Assembly (NCBI GenBank): GCA_022036555.1
Contig: CM039132.1
Coordinates: 57,378,509 to 57,442,508 of the forward strand
Length of the DNA stretch: 64,000 nt
Reading direction: 5' to 3'
From: Microstegium vimineum
Lineage: Eukaryota > Streptophyta > Magnoliopsida > Poales > Poaceae
This document shows, piece by piece, positions 10,735 to 22,828 of this stretch (its first letter is position 1; every line of letters starts with the position of its first letter). Made by a program: the position numbers and the translations under genes. The notes under the pieces are model-generated. The model was not told where the DNA came from and did no database searches. It saw only the letters and a list, made by a program, of their open reading frames with translations.

Positions 10735-11494
10735 TACATCGTAGCAAATACAAGAGTATTTTGGTCATTCGTCAATTGTCATGTGTATTGCTACCTTCCT
10801 CCCGTCCTCATGTGAAGAGACTTCGGTTCGGTGCAGTACAGCCGCTAGACGTGATCAGGGAACACTGTGACGGACTGACCGACCATCAGTGATGGATTAC
10901 TCCTACTGTCCACTGTCCTACATGAATGAACATGATAAATGCATTCAATTCAGCATTGTTCTCATCACCAACCAGGCAACCACCCAAACCGTGGCGACTG
11001 CCAAGCTGCCGTGGCGGGCAGCAGCAGCAGCAGGAACCAGGATTTATGGCCGGCCGCTGACAAGCCAATTTATGGCTCCGTCCGCCGGCCGCCGGCGTCC
11101 GCCGCGGCCGTCAGAACTCACAAGACCCATGCCACTACTGACGAACTGCCAGAAGCCGGCCAGTGCCGTGCCTGGCTGCCTGCCGCTGCCGCAAGATGAT
11201 GAATGAACCAGTCACCACCATCGGTCTCACCAACTCCATCCCCTGCTGCTGCCCAACCACATTTCCAGGTGACAACACACACACACACACCGTGCTCATC
11301 TGCTCTGCAGGGTCCATAACTGAGTGTACGCCAGAACAGGATTACATGAATGGACTATCACAAATCCCATCTCTCCTCACTACAACCACTGCACATTGTT
11401 GAGAAATGTAAAAAAAAATGAAGCAACCACTGTACCCATCATCAATTAAGGTGAAAGAGTTTTACACGGAAGCTAACACCCAACAGGGAATTAA

Positions 11495-12335
11495 GGTACC
11501 GTTTGGTTCTTTAAAGATTTCATAAGAATATTGATAAAAACAATCTCTTAGAGCATCGCCAAGAGCTTTTCTAAATCTTACTTTCAAAATTATCATTTAG
11601 AAGGTTATTTACATAAGAATCGTTTTATATATCTTTACACTCTTCAACAGTCTTTTTATATCTCATACACTTTGAAGAGCTATTCTCGTATTCTATTTTT
11701 GGATAATCAAGAACCTAAAATAGAAGATGTTTATATTTAGATAGTCATTTATAAAAGTTGTTGGAGAGTAGTTTTTCACCAAAATCTCTATCTATTTCTA
11801 GCATTTACAAAGGATTTAGAGTCTCTTAGATAAGCTCTTAGGACGTCTCCAATGTTCTAGCTTACAACTAGCTCATAAATTATTTAATCATTAATAATGC
11901 AAAAGACCTACAAAGAATCGTTTTATAAATGGCATGTTCGTTTGGCCGTTTTTTGGCTGATAAGCCGCGGTTGATACTGTTTTGGCTGTTTTTCTGTGAG
12001 ACAAAAACACGGTTTCGGTAGCTGATTAGCCAGCTGATAAGCCAAGCGAACAGGCTGAAGAGACTAGCATGGACTTAAGAGATAGTCTCTTATGCTTCAA
12101 TATGCATCATCTCTCATATCATAGTATTTAGGGCAATCTCTCTCTCTCTACCGTATATGTGAACTTAGATCTAATACTATCTTATACTGTTGGAGACTTC
12201 TTGTGTTTTATTAGATGCTATGCCTCTATGTTAAAAATCCTTTAAAATCCTCATATATGTTTGGATAAGATTCTAGAATTATGGGATTTTCGTTTTATCC
12301 AGATTCTTAAAATTTACTAGGATCCAAACGGGGTC
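11495..12335. mobile_element. Harbinger-like MITE composite with nested MITEs
   Basis: The outer ends are GGTACCGTTTGGTTC and, on the minus strand, GACCCCGTTTGGATC, with a 3-bp TSD 'taa' (11492-11494 and 12336-12338), as in PIF/Harbinger. Inside lie a MITE-like segment at about 11549-11842 beginning 'agagcatcgccaagagctttt', and a second at about 11843-12202 bounded by 'ggacgtctccaatgttc' and 'actgttggagacttc'. The second is interrupted by a family M MITE at 11931-12055. Boundaries of the two inner elements are approximate. Confidence 0.6.
11931..12055. mobile_element. Short MITE, family M, copy B
   Basis: The ends 'catgttcgtttggccg' and 'agccaagcgaacaggc' are inverted relatives. The interior has 'ggctgataagcc' on the left and 'gctgataagcc' on the right, around a 'tgagacaaaaacac' core. 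It is nested in the MITE composite at 11495-12335. Confidence 0.75.
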
Positions 12336-13576
12336 TAAGAAGGTTGTAGACGGGGTGTCCTTCTATGTAAAATTGGCCTGCTTTGTAAATTGTCACCATT
12401 TGTTACTCAAACTTTGACTAAGACTAGGATCACGGTTAGCATATAGAGAGGGGGAAAGAACCCAAAACAACGTACACATTCATGACCAGGGATTTTTTTT
12501 CGATAAAGGATATAAAATCCGACATCTACATCCAGGGATGTACATGGTGAAGAGCAATCTATTTAAACCAAGCGAGTCAATCTAAGCGTCTGCCAAACAC
12601 AAAATGGTAGCGTGGTGCAAAAGTGAAAAATATTATGAGCCAGGGTACTTTTTTGTTTTAGACCAAAGGTTCTGCCCAGGTCATCAGTCTCAATGTAAGG
12701 TTTTCAAGATGTGAAACTACACATTAAATAGATATTTCTTAGTGCATAGGGCTATTTTAGCCTTTCGTGGGTCCCACCGTTATCAATTTTGTGGTTTGCC
12801 ACTTGAACCTGCAAAAAATAAGTCTATATGTGGGTTCATGGGCTAGCCCACTTGCATCCCTAACACCAGCGCTCGCCCTTGTGGCTAGCGAAGTCACGCT
12901 CGGTGAACCCAGCGCCCACGTTGGCGGACCTACCTTCCCCTCTACGCATGGTAGAAAACGAACGATGGCCTCTGTCCAATTTTCAACATTTTGAAAACAA
13001 TGCTAGGTAGTTTCATCCTTATGAAACATTTCCCTTCTCTGTCTTCCTTGATACATGCAAAAGTTCTATTTTTGCTGATGTGTCACCCTATTTAATATGC
13101 ATGAAACCTGCATCAAGACTAACCTTAGAAACTTATTATATTTGAACACGATACAAAGAAGCAATCCGTTTAAAATTTAAATTAATATCCATGATAATAG
13201 TTTAATATAAGTTATTACTTTAGAAAAAAAAACTTGTACATTTTGCTATCTATATTGATATTAGGATAACATACATTTTTCAACCTAAAAGTTGCATGTC
13301 AGTTCGGATTTCAACTTTGAACTACAAAACTAGGTATCGAACACCTTTCAACTAAATTTGGTCTTGATTCCATAGGTGGTTTTTGTTTTATAAAAAATTT
13401 GGTTTGATCTCTAAAAATTTATATCGATCTAATTTAATAAATCAATATAATATGAAACTAGTATTGATTCATTATCTGCTTGTAAATCCTAAATATATTC
13501 GTCAACTTTCGACATTAACTTCTATGTACGGTTGATGGTTGGGTGATGATGTTTGATTATGAGAGAAAAATACTAT
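12336..13576. other. Intergenic, no gene seen
   Basis: The stretch is AT-rich and has no supported gene. An ORF of 75 codons at 12767-12994 lacks recognisable features. No clear element ends were found. Confidence 0.3.
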
Positions 13577-13704
13577 CAGTCTGTTTGTTTGGCAGGATTA
13601 TGCACTGTTCTGATAGGATTATACACTGCTGGCTGATTTCTTGTGAGAGAAAAACTCTGTTCTAGCTGGATTTAAGCCGGCTAAAAAGCCAAGCGAACAG
13701 ACTG
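13577..13704. mobile_element. Short MITE, family M, copy C (128 bp)
   Basis: It starts CAGTCTGTTTGTTTGGC and ends GCCAAGCGAACAGACTG, a good inverted pair. The core 'ttcttgtgagagaaaaa' and the 'ggctggattt' motif match copy F at 26755-26880 in reverse orientation, at roughly four of five positions. It is the clearest full-length copy of the family. Confidence 0.85.
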
Positions 13705-15639
13705 TATATCATAGTTGATAAGTTTTGATAAGTTGGACTGATGCGTTGAAACAAAGATGTCCATTATTAAAGTTGACTGGCAAGTGTTTTGCAATGCCAA
13801 AGACAATGCAGCTCTTCCCGTCTGTTTGCCGGAAGCAGCACATGGCTGAGGATGCAATCATGCAAGCAACAGCATCCCCATCGGATGAGAAGATGAGCAT
13901 GAGACACGAGATCAAACCAAACCACTATGCACTGTAGGCTTCCCTTCCGGCTTCCCCGAATGGGTTTGGCACGTCCAACAACCACGCCGGACTATCATCA
14001 TCACTCCCCCAAAGGCCAAAACCAACCAGTGCAGATCCATGTAGCAGTAGCTTTTATGCAGGTCAGAGCTGAGGCTGAGCTGAGCAACAAGGCTTTCCGA
14101 CCTGCTGACCTGCCAGTAGGCCACTCAAGTCACTACCCCTAGGCTACAAGAGAAGAAGAGACAAGCAACAGGGCACGGCTTCTGCTGTGAGAAAAGGACT
14201 CCTCATTGCTGGGGGGCCTCTCTCTCTCTATCTCAGCTCAGCGGCAGCCTCAGCAGGGACGAGAAAAGATAGGGAGAACAGCACAGGACCACAAAAGCTT
14301 TGCCGCAGAATTGCAGCAGCAACCAGCAGGAGAGAAGACCCATTCCCCAATCCCCATCATGGCAATGTCAAGAGAGGCACGCCACAGACACAGACCACAC
14401 CAAGCAACTCCCCATCTCTTATCTTCTCTTCTAGTCTAGGGATGAGATAGATCATGAGATAGCTCACCCTCCATAATGAGTGACAGTCCTGCAAATGGCA
14501 TGGCCCCACCCCTCAGTGGCTGGCTGTGGGGGCAAGCAAAAAGGCTTTTTGTTGAAGCCAAGCCAAGCCATCCATGAATGTGATGGTCTCCTACAACAAC
14601 ATTGGCTGATAACCCAGTTTGGAAATGTGACTAGGAAGCAAACCAAAGCTACTATAAGCTAAGGTAGGGCCACTAGTGCCACTAACTAGCAACAGATTTT
14701 TTTCCCCAATTTTTTTTTAAAAAAGACACTACGTACTAGCAACAATTCCCTCCTGCCCCACTCCTGATCTCAACAACAACAACACTTGTAATTGTAAACT
14801 GCATAAATAAAACGCTGTCGGGTAGTAATCTGCAAAAATAATGCAGGCACGGAGAGGCGGTTGTTCTAATCTGAATGCGCTAAACAAATTTGCCTAGTGA
14901 GATCGCCTGATGGGGACGGTGAACTAACAAAATAAATACGTCCCCATACACTCATCACTTTATGGAATGTGCCGGGTAAAGAACCAGTGGTCAGGCGCAA
15001 GAATTGACAAGATAATGACCTCGGCTTATGGAAGGAAGGATGGAGGGGAAAAAAAGGTGACGATGTTAAAAGTAGACTGCATGCCGCATGCGCATGCCTT
15101 GCCCACATATGAAAGGGGAGAGTAGAACTCCACCAAAGAACAGTAATATCAACTCTCAAGACACCGAAATAAACAGTGCAGTAAACTACAAAGGAACAGT
15201 TTTTTTTAATGGAAAGGTAGTAGTGGGAACAGTTGAACATGGACTAGTACAACAGTTTCAGTTTCAGACATGTACCAACAGATAAGTACTTGATGTTTAC
15301 TTCCCAAGAATCTTATCTTAACTAAAACGCATAAAGAGTATGTAATGAAGGGCAAAAAAGGATTAAATAAAGCACCGAAATGAAGAACAAGGACTAGCTG
15401 GTGATATATTGCTGAAACAAAATGATGGACAGCTGAACAAGATCGATCTAGCATTAAACTAATTAAGCTTACATCAGTAACTATCACTGTGAATGGAACG
15501 GATCTAAGTAGCAATTAGTGATGATGAGAAGAAATGTTTTCGCTTTCTTATCCCTCGGAAGAACTGATGACCAAATTCAGCAGCTACCTGCAGATGCAAA
15601 AGAGCCGGCAAAAGAACCCTTTCAAGCCGGCTAGTAGTC
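13705..15639. other. Intergenic region downstream of SCARECROW
   Basis: No convincing gene. It should contain the 3' UTR of the minus-strand SCARECROW gene just below 15640. ORFs here, such as 14866-15240 minus, show no domain and have composition like non-coding DNA. A few CT- and AG-rich runs occur near 14218-14270. Confidence 0.35.
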
Positions 15640-16488
15640 TCAACGGCACGGCGGCATCTGGATGGGGCGCCACGCGGACGCGGTGAGCAAGCAGAGGTCT
15701 TTCCAGCCAAGCTTGAGGGCGCCATTCTCCTCCACGAGCGTGTACCCATCGGAGGGGAACATGCCCAGCAGCAGCGACGCCTGTGCGGCGGCGCTACCAG
15801 CGAGGGAGGCGGCGCGGAACCCAGACTGGGCGAGCTTCTCGCGCCAGCTACCGAACTTGACGTCGCCGGTGCGGGCGGGGCCACCGACGGCCAGCACGTT
15901 GCGGATCTCCCTCGACAGCAGCTGCTGCTCCACGACGTGCCGCTCGGGGCTGTCCTCGCCGTAGCTCGCGTCCAGCGAGTCGAACAGCGCCGAGTAGTAG
16001 TGGATTGCTTCCACGAACCGTGCTAGGAAGGAGCCTGAGTGGCTCAGGTCCTGCTCCACCATTGTCACCACCTTTGGGGCCAGCCTGCAGAGGTGGGGAG
16101 GAGTGGATGGATCATGGTTGGATGGAATGGAATCAATGAATGAATCACAGTGCAGTGGTCCAATCCAATCGGACGGGGGGGGGGGGGGGGGGGGGGGGGG
16201 GACAGGAGTCATCAGTCAGGATGTGCGTTTTGTGACAACCATTCGATTCTGAATCTGTCTCATGGCATTGCAGCACAGGACAGCGACGCTAGGACTCCTC
16301 CATTGCTTAGCGGTTTTAATGATGCATCAGATCAAGGACACATTGCAGTTTAGAGTAGTAGTACATGTTTATCTCATGCTTGAGATGAGATGGTTCACAA
16401 AAGAAGTACAGTGGACAGATATGTAGTAGTACTACTACTGGCATGACAGTCATTAGAGAAAGATAACACCTTTGTGAGTTTAGCTTCC

Positions 16489-16520
<32 letters not shown>

Positions 16521-18795
16521 TAGTAGTAGTAGTAGTAGTAGTGTAGTATTAAGAAATGGTGATTAGTGGTAGAAGATGACAGTTATTCGATTCGGTCAGT
16601 AATCATCGTCCTGGCACTTGGAACTAGAAAGCTTTCCTTTTGGGATGGAAAGTTGGTCATGATGATAAGAACTTTCAGCTCCATCCTCCTCTCTAAAGAC
16701 ATCCACTAACCAAATGCAAGTGAAATCTAGTATCTTTTGTGGTTCTGGGATCACCAAAGACCATGGAGGGAGGAGAGGATACTCTACTACAGACTAGTAC
16801 TGTACTCCAGTACAGTATCATCTCAAAAGCATTGTCACCAAAGATTCAACCTTTTCAAGCCTAGAAAGTGGGTTGGTCATAATGACAAGCTTTTGGAGCT
16901 CCAAAACAAGATTTTTTTACTAGTAAACCTCTGTCTGAAGAATATTTTTTTTAGAACGGTTGTACTGGATGTACTACAACGAGTTGATGCTCGTTGTCCG
17001 GCTCACACACACACATTATCCAATGTCACATTGGTTTGGTTTAACTAAAGCAGTGTTAGCAGCTGATCGAAAAGTGGTCATGATTGCATCAATCAAGATT
17101 TGACATGGAAGCAAGCAAGCAAGGTTACCTTTGGATGAGCCATAGTGTGTTGGAGTCGGAGCCAGTGACATCATAGAGAGAGTGATGAAGCCAATGAACA
17201 GCAACAGCTTCCCTTCTAGTAACACCAAGTTTCTCAGGGTCAACATTCCCAGCCTTCTCAGCAACAGCACAGAACTCAAATGGCAATCCCAGCGTATCAG
17301 CAAAATCCGAGAGGCGTTTCCCCGTAGCCTCAAGCGCCTCCAACGATCCCCCAAGTCCAGTAAGCCTAACTCTCGGCGGACCACCAGGCCGTGAAGCGAG
17401 GATATGGAACAACCCCGGCCACTGAAGCCCCTGCATGATGTCGAGGTCGATGATGTGCACGCGTTCCTCCCTCTCAAACGCCTCCTGGATAGCTTGGTTC
17501 GCCGTGAAATGCGAGAACTTGACGAAGGGACTTATGCCGTTGAACACCTGGAACGCCGCCGCGACACGCCCGTGGTGCCGCGCTGATGCGGCGGAGCCTG
17601 GTGGAAGTGGCGCGTAGAGGCCGAGACAGGAGCTTACGAGACGCGCTGACATGGCTTCCGCGAAGTACGCTGCGACGCGTTGTGTTGAGGTGCCGAATGG
17701 TGTTGCGAGCTCTGCGATTTCTAGGAGTGTTTGGTGCGCGCCGTCTAGGTTGTCCGCGTTGACGGCTTCCGCGCACTGCAGGAGGAGGGTTAGGAGGTGG
17801 AGACCTTCCTCGTCTCGCTGCTTCCGCCGCTGCTCCTCTTTCCTCTCCTTCGCTGCCGCGGACGCGGCGGCGGCGGCGGCGGCTGCGGCGGCGGCAGTTT
17901 CCTCTGCGGTCGGGGCCTTGGGTGACTGCGACGCCGGGTGCTGCTGCGGCGGCTCGTCGTGCTGCGGAGGAGGAGGAGGCTCGTGGTGGCGGCGCTTGTT
18001 GTCTTGAAGTGGTGGAGGTGGAGGGAGTGTTAGCCCCGCGGCAGCCGGAGCGCCGTGCAGGAGAGCGTGCGCCTGCGGCTGAGGTGGCAGTGGGGCGTGG
18101 TCGGCGGCGAGGAGGGAGCGGAGGCGTAGCTCGAGGAGGGAAGCGAGGCCGGGGTTACAAGGGTGGATGATCTCGCGGACGTTGTGGATAAGCTGGGTGA
18201 TGGAGACGGAAGCGCCACCGCTGCTCCCGATGATGTCGCGGATGATGCCGTCCACCCACGCGGTCGTGGACGCCGCCGCCTCGCCGCCGCCGCCCGCTGC
18301 CTGGGCCGCCTGATGAGCAGCGGCGTGGTGGGCCGGAGGAGCCGGGGGTTGGGGAACGTCGACATCCGGCGCCGCGTGGTGGTGGTGCTGGAACGCGGGG
18401 GGAAGCTGGTGGAGCTGGGTAGGCAGCGCGGGAAGCTGCGCGCTAGCGGAGGGCGGCGCGCCACCACTAGCACCAGCACCGCCTGCGGCGGCTGTGACGT
18501 CGGAGAGGTCGCCAGTGACGTGGCGCCGCGGCGGCGGGAGGTCGACGTCCGGCGCGGGACGCTTGCGGACCATGGCAGCGGCGGCGGATTCTTGGCGGTC
18601 TAGGTGGTGGAGGTAGTGGAGGAGGAAGTGGTCTTGGGAGGAAGACGGAGGAGGAGGGAGGTGAGGGGAGGGTAGCGGCGGCAATAAGGAGTGGGAGGAG
18701 GAGACGGTGGTGGCATGAGAGTGGGGGAACAACGGGTGGGGAGGAGGAGCGGCGGAGGAGGACGAGGGGAAGAGGAGCAGCGAGGAGGAGCCCAT
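15640..18795 (-). CDS. SCR: SCARECROW-type GRAS transcription factor, two exons, 703 aa
   Basis: Exon 1 is 18795-17129 and exon 2 is 16084-15640. The intron (17128-16085, 1044 bp) starts GTAACC and ends CTGCAG, splitting the Arg codon in WLIQ-R-LAPKVV. The N-terminal ~330 residues are low complexity (Ser, Pro, His, a run of 12 Ala near 300) around a conserved block (TTAWVDGIIRDIIGSSG, followed by NVREIIHPCNPGLASLLE). The GRAS domain runs from about 334 to the end: LHRI (LLTLLLQCAEAV), VHIID at about 446, LHRII, a PFYRE-type region (LAPKVVTMVEQDLSHSGSF) and SAW with the terminus ASAWRPIQMPPCR. In plants SCR is nuclear, partners with SHORT-ROOT, and specifies endodermis or ground tissue and, in grasses, leaf ground tissue. 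Length is close to grass SCR proteins (about 650-700 aa). The start was chosen because MGSSSLLLF opens the long exon. The frame is intact. Confidence 0.96.
16175..16201 (+). repeat. 27-base G homopolymer in the SCARECROW intron
   Basis: An uninterrupted run of 27 G on the plus strand (C on the sense strand of SCR), about 90 bp from the splice acceptor. Such runs are unstable and hard to sequence, so the exact length is uncertain. Confidence 0.95.
16490..16543 (+). repeat. GAT and TAG trinucleotide microsatellites
   Basis: About ten GAT units are followed directly by about eight TAG units inside the SCARECROW intron. Confidence 0.95.
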
Positions 18796-19110
18796 CTAGA
18801 AACGCCAACAGCAAGCCGCCGCGCGCATGGCGATCGATCGGGGTGACCCAGAGCAGTTTGTGTGTTTTGGCGCCGCGCGGGACGGAGGAGCGTGCTGCTG
18901 CTGCTGTTGCTGATGCACCACAAGCTCAGCTCCACACCCAGTCAGTCCAGTCAGTGGAGTGGAGGTGCGTTGGGGGTCAGTGGAGTGAGTAGGGGCTGAG
19001 CTGAGGTGAGCAGATGGACGGCGACGAGGGGGGAGGGAGGGGAGTAAAGAGGAAGACGCCGATGGGAGGCGAACAAGGGCGTAAGCACAAGAGGTTAGGA
19101 GACGGACGGC

Positions 19111-19120
19111 TAATTTATGG
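19111..19120 (-). promoter_or_regulatory. Possible TATA box for SCARECROW
   Basis: On the minus strand this reads CCATAAATTA, about 315 bp upstream of the SCR start codon. It is the only TATA-like match I noticed at a plausible distance in an otherwise GC-rich leader. The distance allows a 5' UTR of roughly 280 bp. No transcript evidence is available. Confidence 0.25.
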
Positions 19121-19749
19121 AGGGGAGGCAGCGGTAGCCGCAGTAGATTTTTTTTTTTTTTTTGCTTGCTTGCTTGCCCTTGGGCTGCGTGCAGATGCCA
19201 TCCTCTGTCTTTTTAGCTCCACGAATCATGTTTACCATTATTATATTTATTTATTTATATCAATAAATAAATGTAACAGAATAAACCTTATTCTTCGTAA
19301 GTTACGTTTTAAAATACGCATAATCTAAGGAACTTTGTCGCCATATTCAAAGGCAATTTTACAAGCACGAGACGTGTGTTTGACAATTTTACACAGTACT
19401 AGAATCGTGCCTATCAACCATTCCACGGTGTGGTTAAACCTTCGAACCATTAGCCTCGACATTTTGCTGAAATTTAGGTTAAGTTAAATTCTTCTGTTGA
19501 AAGGAAAATATTATCTGGTCATAGAAAAATAGTGTTAAAGTATTGCTGATGAATAATATTATTATAGCATTATCCATAACTGGGCTTATGACTTCAAGCC
19601 TTCTAGAAAAAAACAGCTCACATCCCCACCATCTTGGAGCTCTGCTCCTTTTGAGTTTTCACTCGAAAAGCTCAAGAGACTGACGGGTGATGTTTCTAGT
19701 TTTTTTTTTCTAATTTCTATGCCCTGTTATTGTGATTGGTATGCTATAT

Positions 19750-20780
19750 TTTTCTAAACATTAAACAGAAAATAGTTGGGGGATCGAGAGGCCAAATACT
19801 GGGTTGGGGATCGAGAGGCCTAATACGGAGTGAATTAGGCTATAAAAGTTTAAAGCAACATCATCCTTAGCCTATGCAAATCCTAAACCTCAATCGCCTT
19901 GACACCTAAGTTCTTTTACAAAAAGCAAACTAAGAATCCTTAGAGCCATCAAAATGAATCAAGTCCATAGCAAGGTTCACACTAACAAATAGGTCCTTCA
20001 GTACAAGAATAAAACCTATGCTAAGCACGCAACCAAGTAACTTACTTATCACCCAATGGAACTTGCACACATACAACCAAGAAGTGATGCAAAACAAAGA
20101 GAACCAAAATTTCCCCATTGTAGCACTATATTATTGCCACAAGCCCTAGTCCACATTAGAGCACCAATGAGTCACCAATTCTCGATTAAGCTTTGTTTCT
20201 CTCATGAATACCCATTCTCCATTCTAGAATAGCGAGTTTCAAACCATGTAAACCAATTGGAGCCTCCTCAGCAAGAATTCCACCAAGAAAGGTCACCAAG
20301 TCCTTCGCCAAAGTCCCTAGGTGATGGTGATCACCAAGCTAGAGTAACAAGTCTTCAGTTACTACTAAAAAATCCAACCAGGAACACTAGTAGCACTGAA
20401 GGCAAACTCTCAATTCTCACTTCTTGGCTTGGATGGCTCTCCAATAGCTTCATAATCTTATGTCCAACTGTTAGCAATAATTGCACTTATATAAATAAAG
20501 TTGCTAGCCATTGGAAAGAGTTGGCAGACATATACTCCATTAGACGATCCATTGGCTTCCACTACTATCACAAGATCACATGGTGGTGGTGTTTTCATGT
20601 GTTTTACATGCCGTCATCAGATCATATGGTGATGTATTGGTCTATCTTACTAACTGTTATAATCGAATATACCAAAATATATATGCTCTAGTGGATAATA
20701 TGCCAGTGTGTCACACCGAAACATATGGTGTAGTATTGAGATTTGGCCAATTTGTCATGAAGTCAATCTTGATCTCTTAG
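19750..20780 (-). mobile_element. Degenerate LTR retrotransposon remnant
   Basis: The left side contains 'gagtgaattaggctat', which is the reverse complement of the '...gcctaattcac...' tail common to grass LTRs of the SIRE group. The middle has 'ctaggtgatggtgatcacca' and 'agtaacaagtc', resembling 48100-48140 in the minus-strand LTR. No intact ends, TSD or coding domain were found. The 144-codon ORF at 20257-20691 lies inside and is not a gene. Boundaries are approximate. Confidence 0.4.
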
Positions 20781-20787
20781 ATGATAC

Positions 20788-21043
20788 CAGTGGCGGATCC
20801 AAGCGGGGGAGGGGGGGGGGGGGGGCTGCAGCCCCCCCTATGGCCTCATTTCTCCATTAAGTATATATATAATTCACTCATTTGTCTATTAAATCTCTAC
20901 AAAATTCATTCATTTCTCCATTAAATCTCTATAAAATCACTCATTTCTCCATTAAATATCTATAAAATTTATCAAAATCTTCATTGTTGATCATAATCTT
21001 GTTTCTTAGCCCCTCTCTTGGTTGCATCCTAGATCCGCCAATG
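20788..21043. mobile_element. hAT-type MITE (256 bp)
   Basis: The ends CAGTGGCGGATC and, inverted, CATTGGCGGATC agree at 11 of 12 positions. A perfect 8-bp TSD 'gatgatac' lies at 20780-20787 and 21044-21051. A G run at about 20803-20825 and the repeated 'catttctccattaaatctct' motif lie inside. It is non-coding. Confidence 0.9.
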
Positions 21044-21212
21044 GATGATACGACGGGGAGTCATGAAGTCTCCAAAGGATCATATGTTGCACTCCACTAA
21101 ATATGGCCAACATGTTAATAGGTCAAGTTGGACTTTCCATGGACTACCGAGACGAAATGTGTGCTCCTTTATGTATTGGTAATTCAAAACGTTTTGGACA
21201 GCGACGCAGTCT

Positions 21213-21326
21213 TCCTGTTCGATTGATGGTTTCTCTGTCTGATAAGTTGTCTGATGTTGTTTTGTTGTGAGAGAAAAAATTGTATCATAACTGGTAAGTT
21301 ATGCTGATAAGTTCGGGCAAACAGGA
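21213..21326. mobile_element. Short MITE, family M, copy D
   Basis: It begins 'cctgttcgattgatgg' and ends 'gttcgggcaaacagga'. The core 'gttgtgagagaaaaaa' and the flanking 'ctgataag' motifs match the other family M copies. Confidence 0.65.
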
Positions 21327-22529
21327 GTGATACATGTATATTTTTATAAAAGTATCTATTTATATAGTTTTTATATTTCAAATTTAATAACATAAAAGTT
21401 ATTTATGATTTATTTTCTTAATATTTGATCTAAACTTTGCACAAAATTATTTAAATTACCAATATAGAGGGAGTAGTTATTTTAGGACGAAAGAGAGTAG
21501 GATCTATATTTTTTCCCCGCACATGTGGTGTGAGATGTGAGAATTAACATACTCCGTAGACGTTTCAAAGCTAGCCTTCGTTTAGTTACACAGCAATGAG
21601 TGTAGCTAAATCTGAAAACGCGCTCACGACTATTTGGTTGGAGAATTTTCGTACCGTGTGCTAATACTTTTAGTTAGCGAGTTCCCACTGTGTGGTTGCA
21701 TCACTCTGGTGTGATTGGACTTGTGGAGCAGTACTCCTTCTAGCTAGAGATTTGCAAGCAGCGACACTAGTGTGCCCGGGAGCCCGAAGCGTTGCTGTCG
21801 ACGTGCCTTTCTAGCTAGCGACTCTTGTCTTGCTCATTGTCCACGCGTTCTTCTTCACTCCGCCTCTTTCTCTTTGACCACAAGACATGTCTGACTCATC
21901 ATCGCTTCGATCGATCACCTATGGTGAGACGTGAGAGGTCGGTCGGCGAGGTCGTCGTGAGCCACGAAGACGAAAGGCATGGCGAAGAAGACGAGAGGGG
22001 CTGAGAGCTTAGCTAGCTGCTCGCCCCATGCGTCCCTGTTGTGGCTATACCTGTTCCGATGCGTATTCAATTCCAGTGAGATTCTCTCTCGTGCCGTCTC
22101 CATCGTTGTCTGTCCCGCTTTGTTTGTCACCGTTTCGCTGTCCACCGCGCGCGAGGGCCAAGGCGCTCGATCTCGCCGTCGTCGTCGGCGTCTTCGCCGT
22201 CGCCGTCGGCGTGGGAGTACGGAGCTCGCAGGGCAGGCATGCCGTGTTGCGAGCGGCAAGTTCCCCCTGTTTCTTTCTGCTTTATTTTGTTGTGGCTTAC
22301 TAGGAGTACTTACTTTGCAGGCTGTTTCTCATTTGATAGAGATACATCTTCTCGACTTTTGAAACCGGAATGCAAGATGGTTTTGTACTACGTACTCCAT
22401 GTCTCTCGTCCATATATTTTCAGATTCATATAAAAAAAACGCCAGGATCGAGCTTTGCCCAATTAGCCACGCAAGATCTTTAGTTGCCTTGCTCAGGTAA
22501 TATCTATATCTATACATAATATATCTATA
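21327..22529. other. Intergenic, possible gene fragment at 21900-22310
   Basis: A CG-rich patch (about 21930-22260) has overlapping ORFs on both strands. One plus-strand frame reads a hydrophobic stretch (LAVVVGVFAVAVGVGV), the minus frame is Arg-rich. Neither has a recognisable domain, and CGC/GCC trinucleotide content explains both. It may be a relic of a GC-rich exon. A lone Stowaway-like end ('agagggagtag') lies near 21465. Confidence 0.25.
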
Positions 22530-22812
22530 TCTATACCTAATAATAAAGAGGTAAAATTTCAGTCTTTTTTTTATCCGTCCATTTTTTTGGTCCGTCTCCT
22601 TCTAACTAACGGATAATGGAGGGTTTCTTCCATCCGGACTTATATATAATATGTGCTCATATTCGAGTCAGAATAGATCTTCTCTAGCGCGATACCGAGT
22701 AAGTTTACAGATAGGATTTCATAATATAACCTTAAAAGCTAGTAATTTTGTCTGTGTTTTTCACTAACGTTTGATTTTTTTTCTCGTTGCAACGCACGGG
22801 CACTTTTGCTAG
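22530..22812 (+). mobile_element. Non-autonomous Helitron-like element (283 bp)
   Basis: It starts TCTATACCTAATAATAAAGAG and ends with 'gttgcaacgcacgggca' followed by 'cttttgctag'. The insertion lies between A (22529) and T (22813), the Helitron target, with no TSD. The 3' subterminal GC-rich stem and CTAG end fit Helitrons. A second element with the same 5' end in reverse orientation is at 30661-31935. Confidence 0.7.
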
Positions 22813-22828
22813 TATATATTTAAACATA

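Larger units (their letters stand above)
16085..17128 (-). other. SCARECROW intron 1
   Basis: It is bounded by GT (17128-17127) and AG (16086-16085) on the minus strand, at a position known to be conserved in SCR genes after the WLIQ motif. It carries a homopolymer of 27 G at 16175-16201 and adjacent trinucleotide arrays at 16490-16543. A poly-Pro ORF reading through the G run (minus 15640-16212) is simply exon 2 extended into the intron. Confidence 0.9.

Noticed and set aside
16150..16212. Poly-proline extension of SCARECROW exon 2 upstream of the acceptor
   Set aside because: It is translation of the C homopolymer in the intron; the CTGCAG acceptor at 16085 and the conserved R-LAPKVV junction define the exon.
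18030..18603. ORFs antisense to or in other frames of SCARECROW exon 1 (for example 18163-18603 plus, 18030-18479 minus)
   Set aside because: They arise from the GC-rich third positions of the real exon and show no domains.
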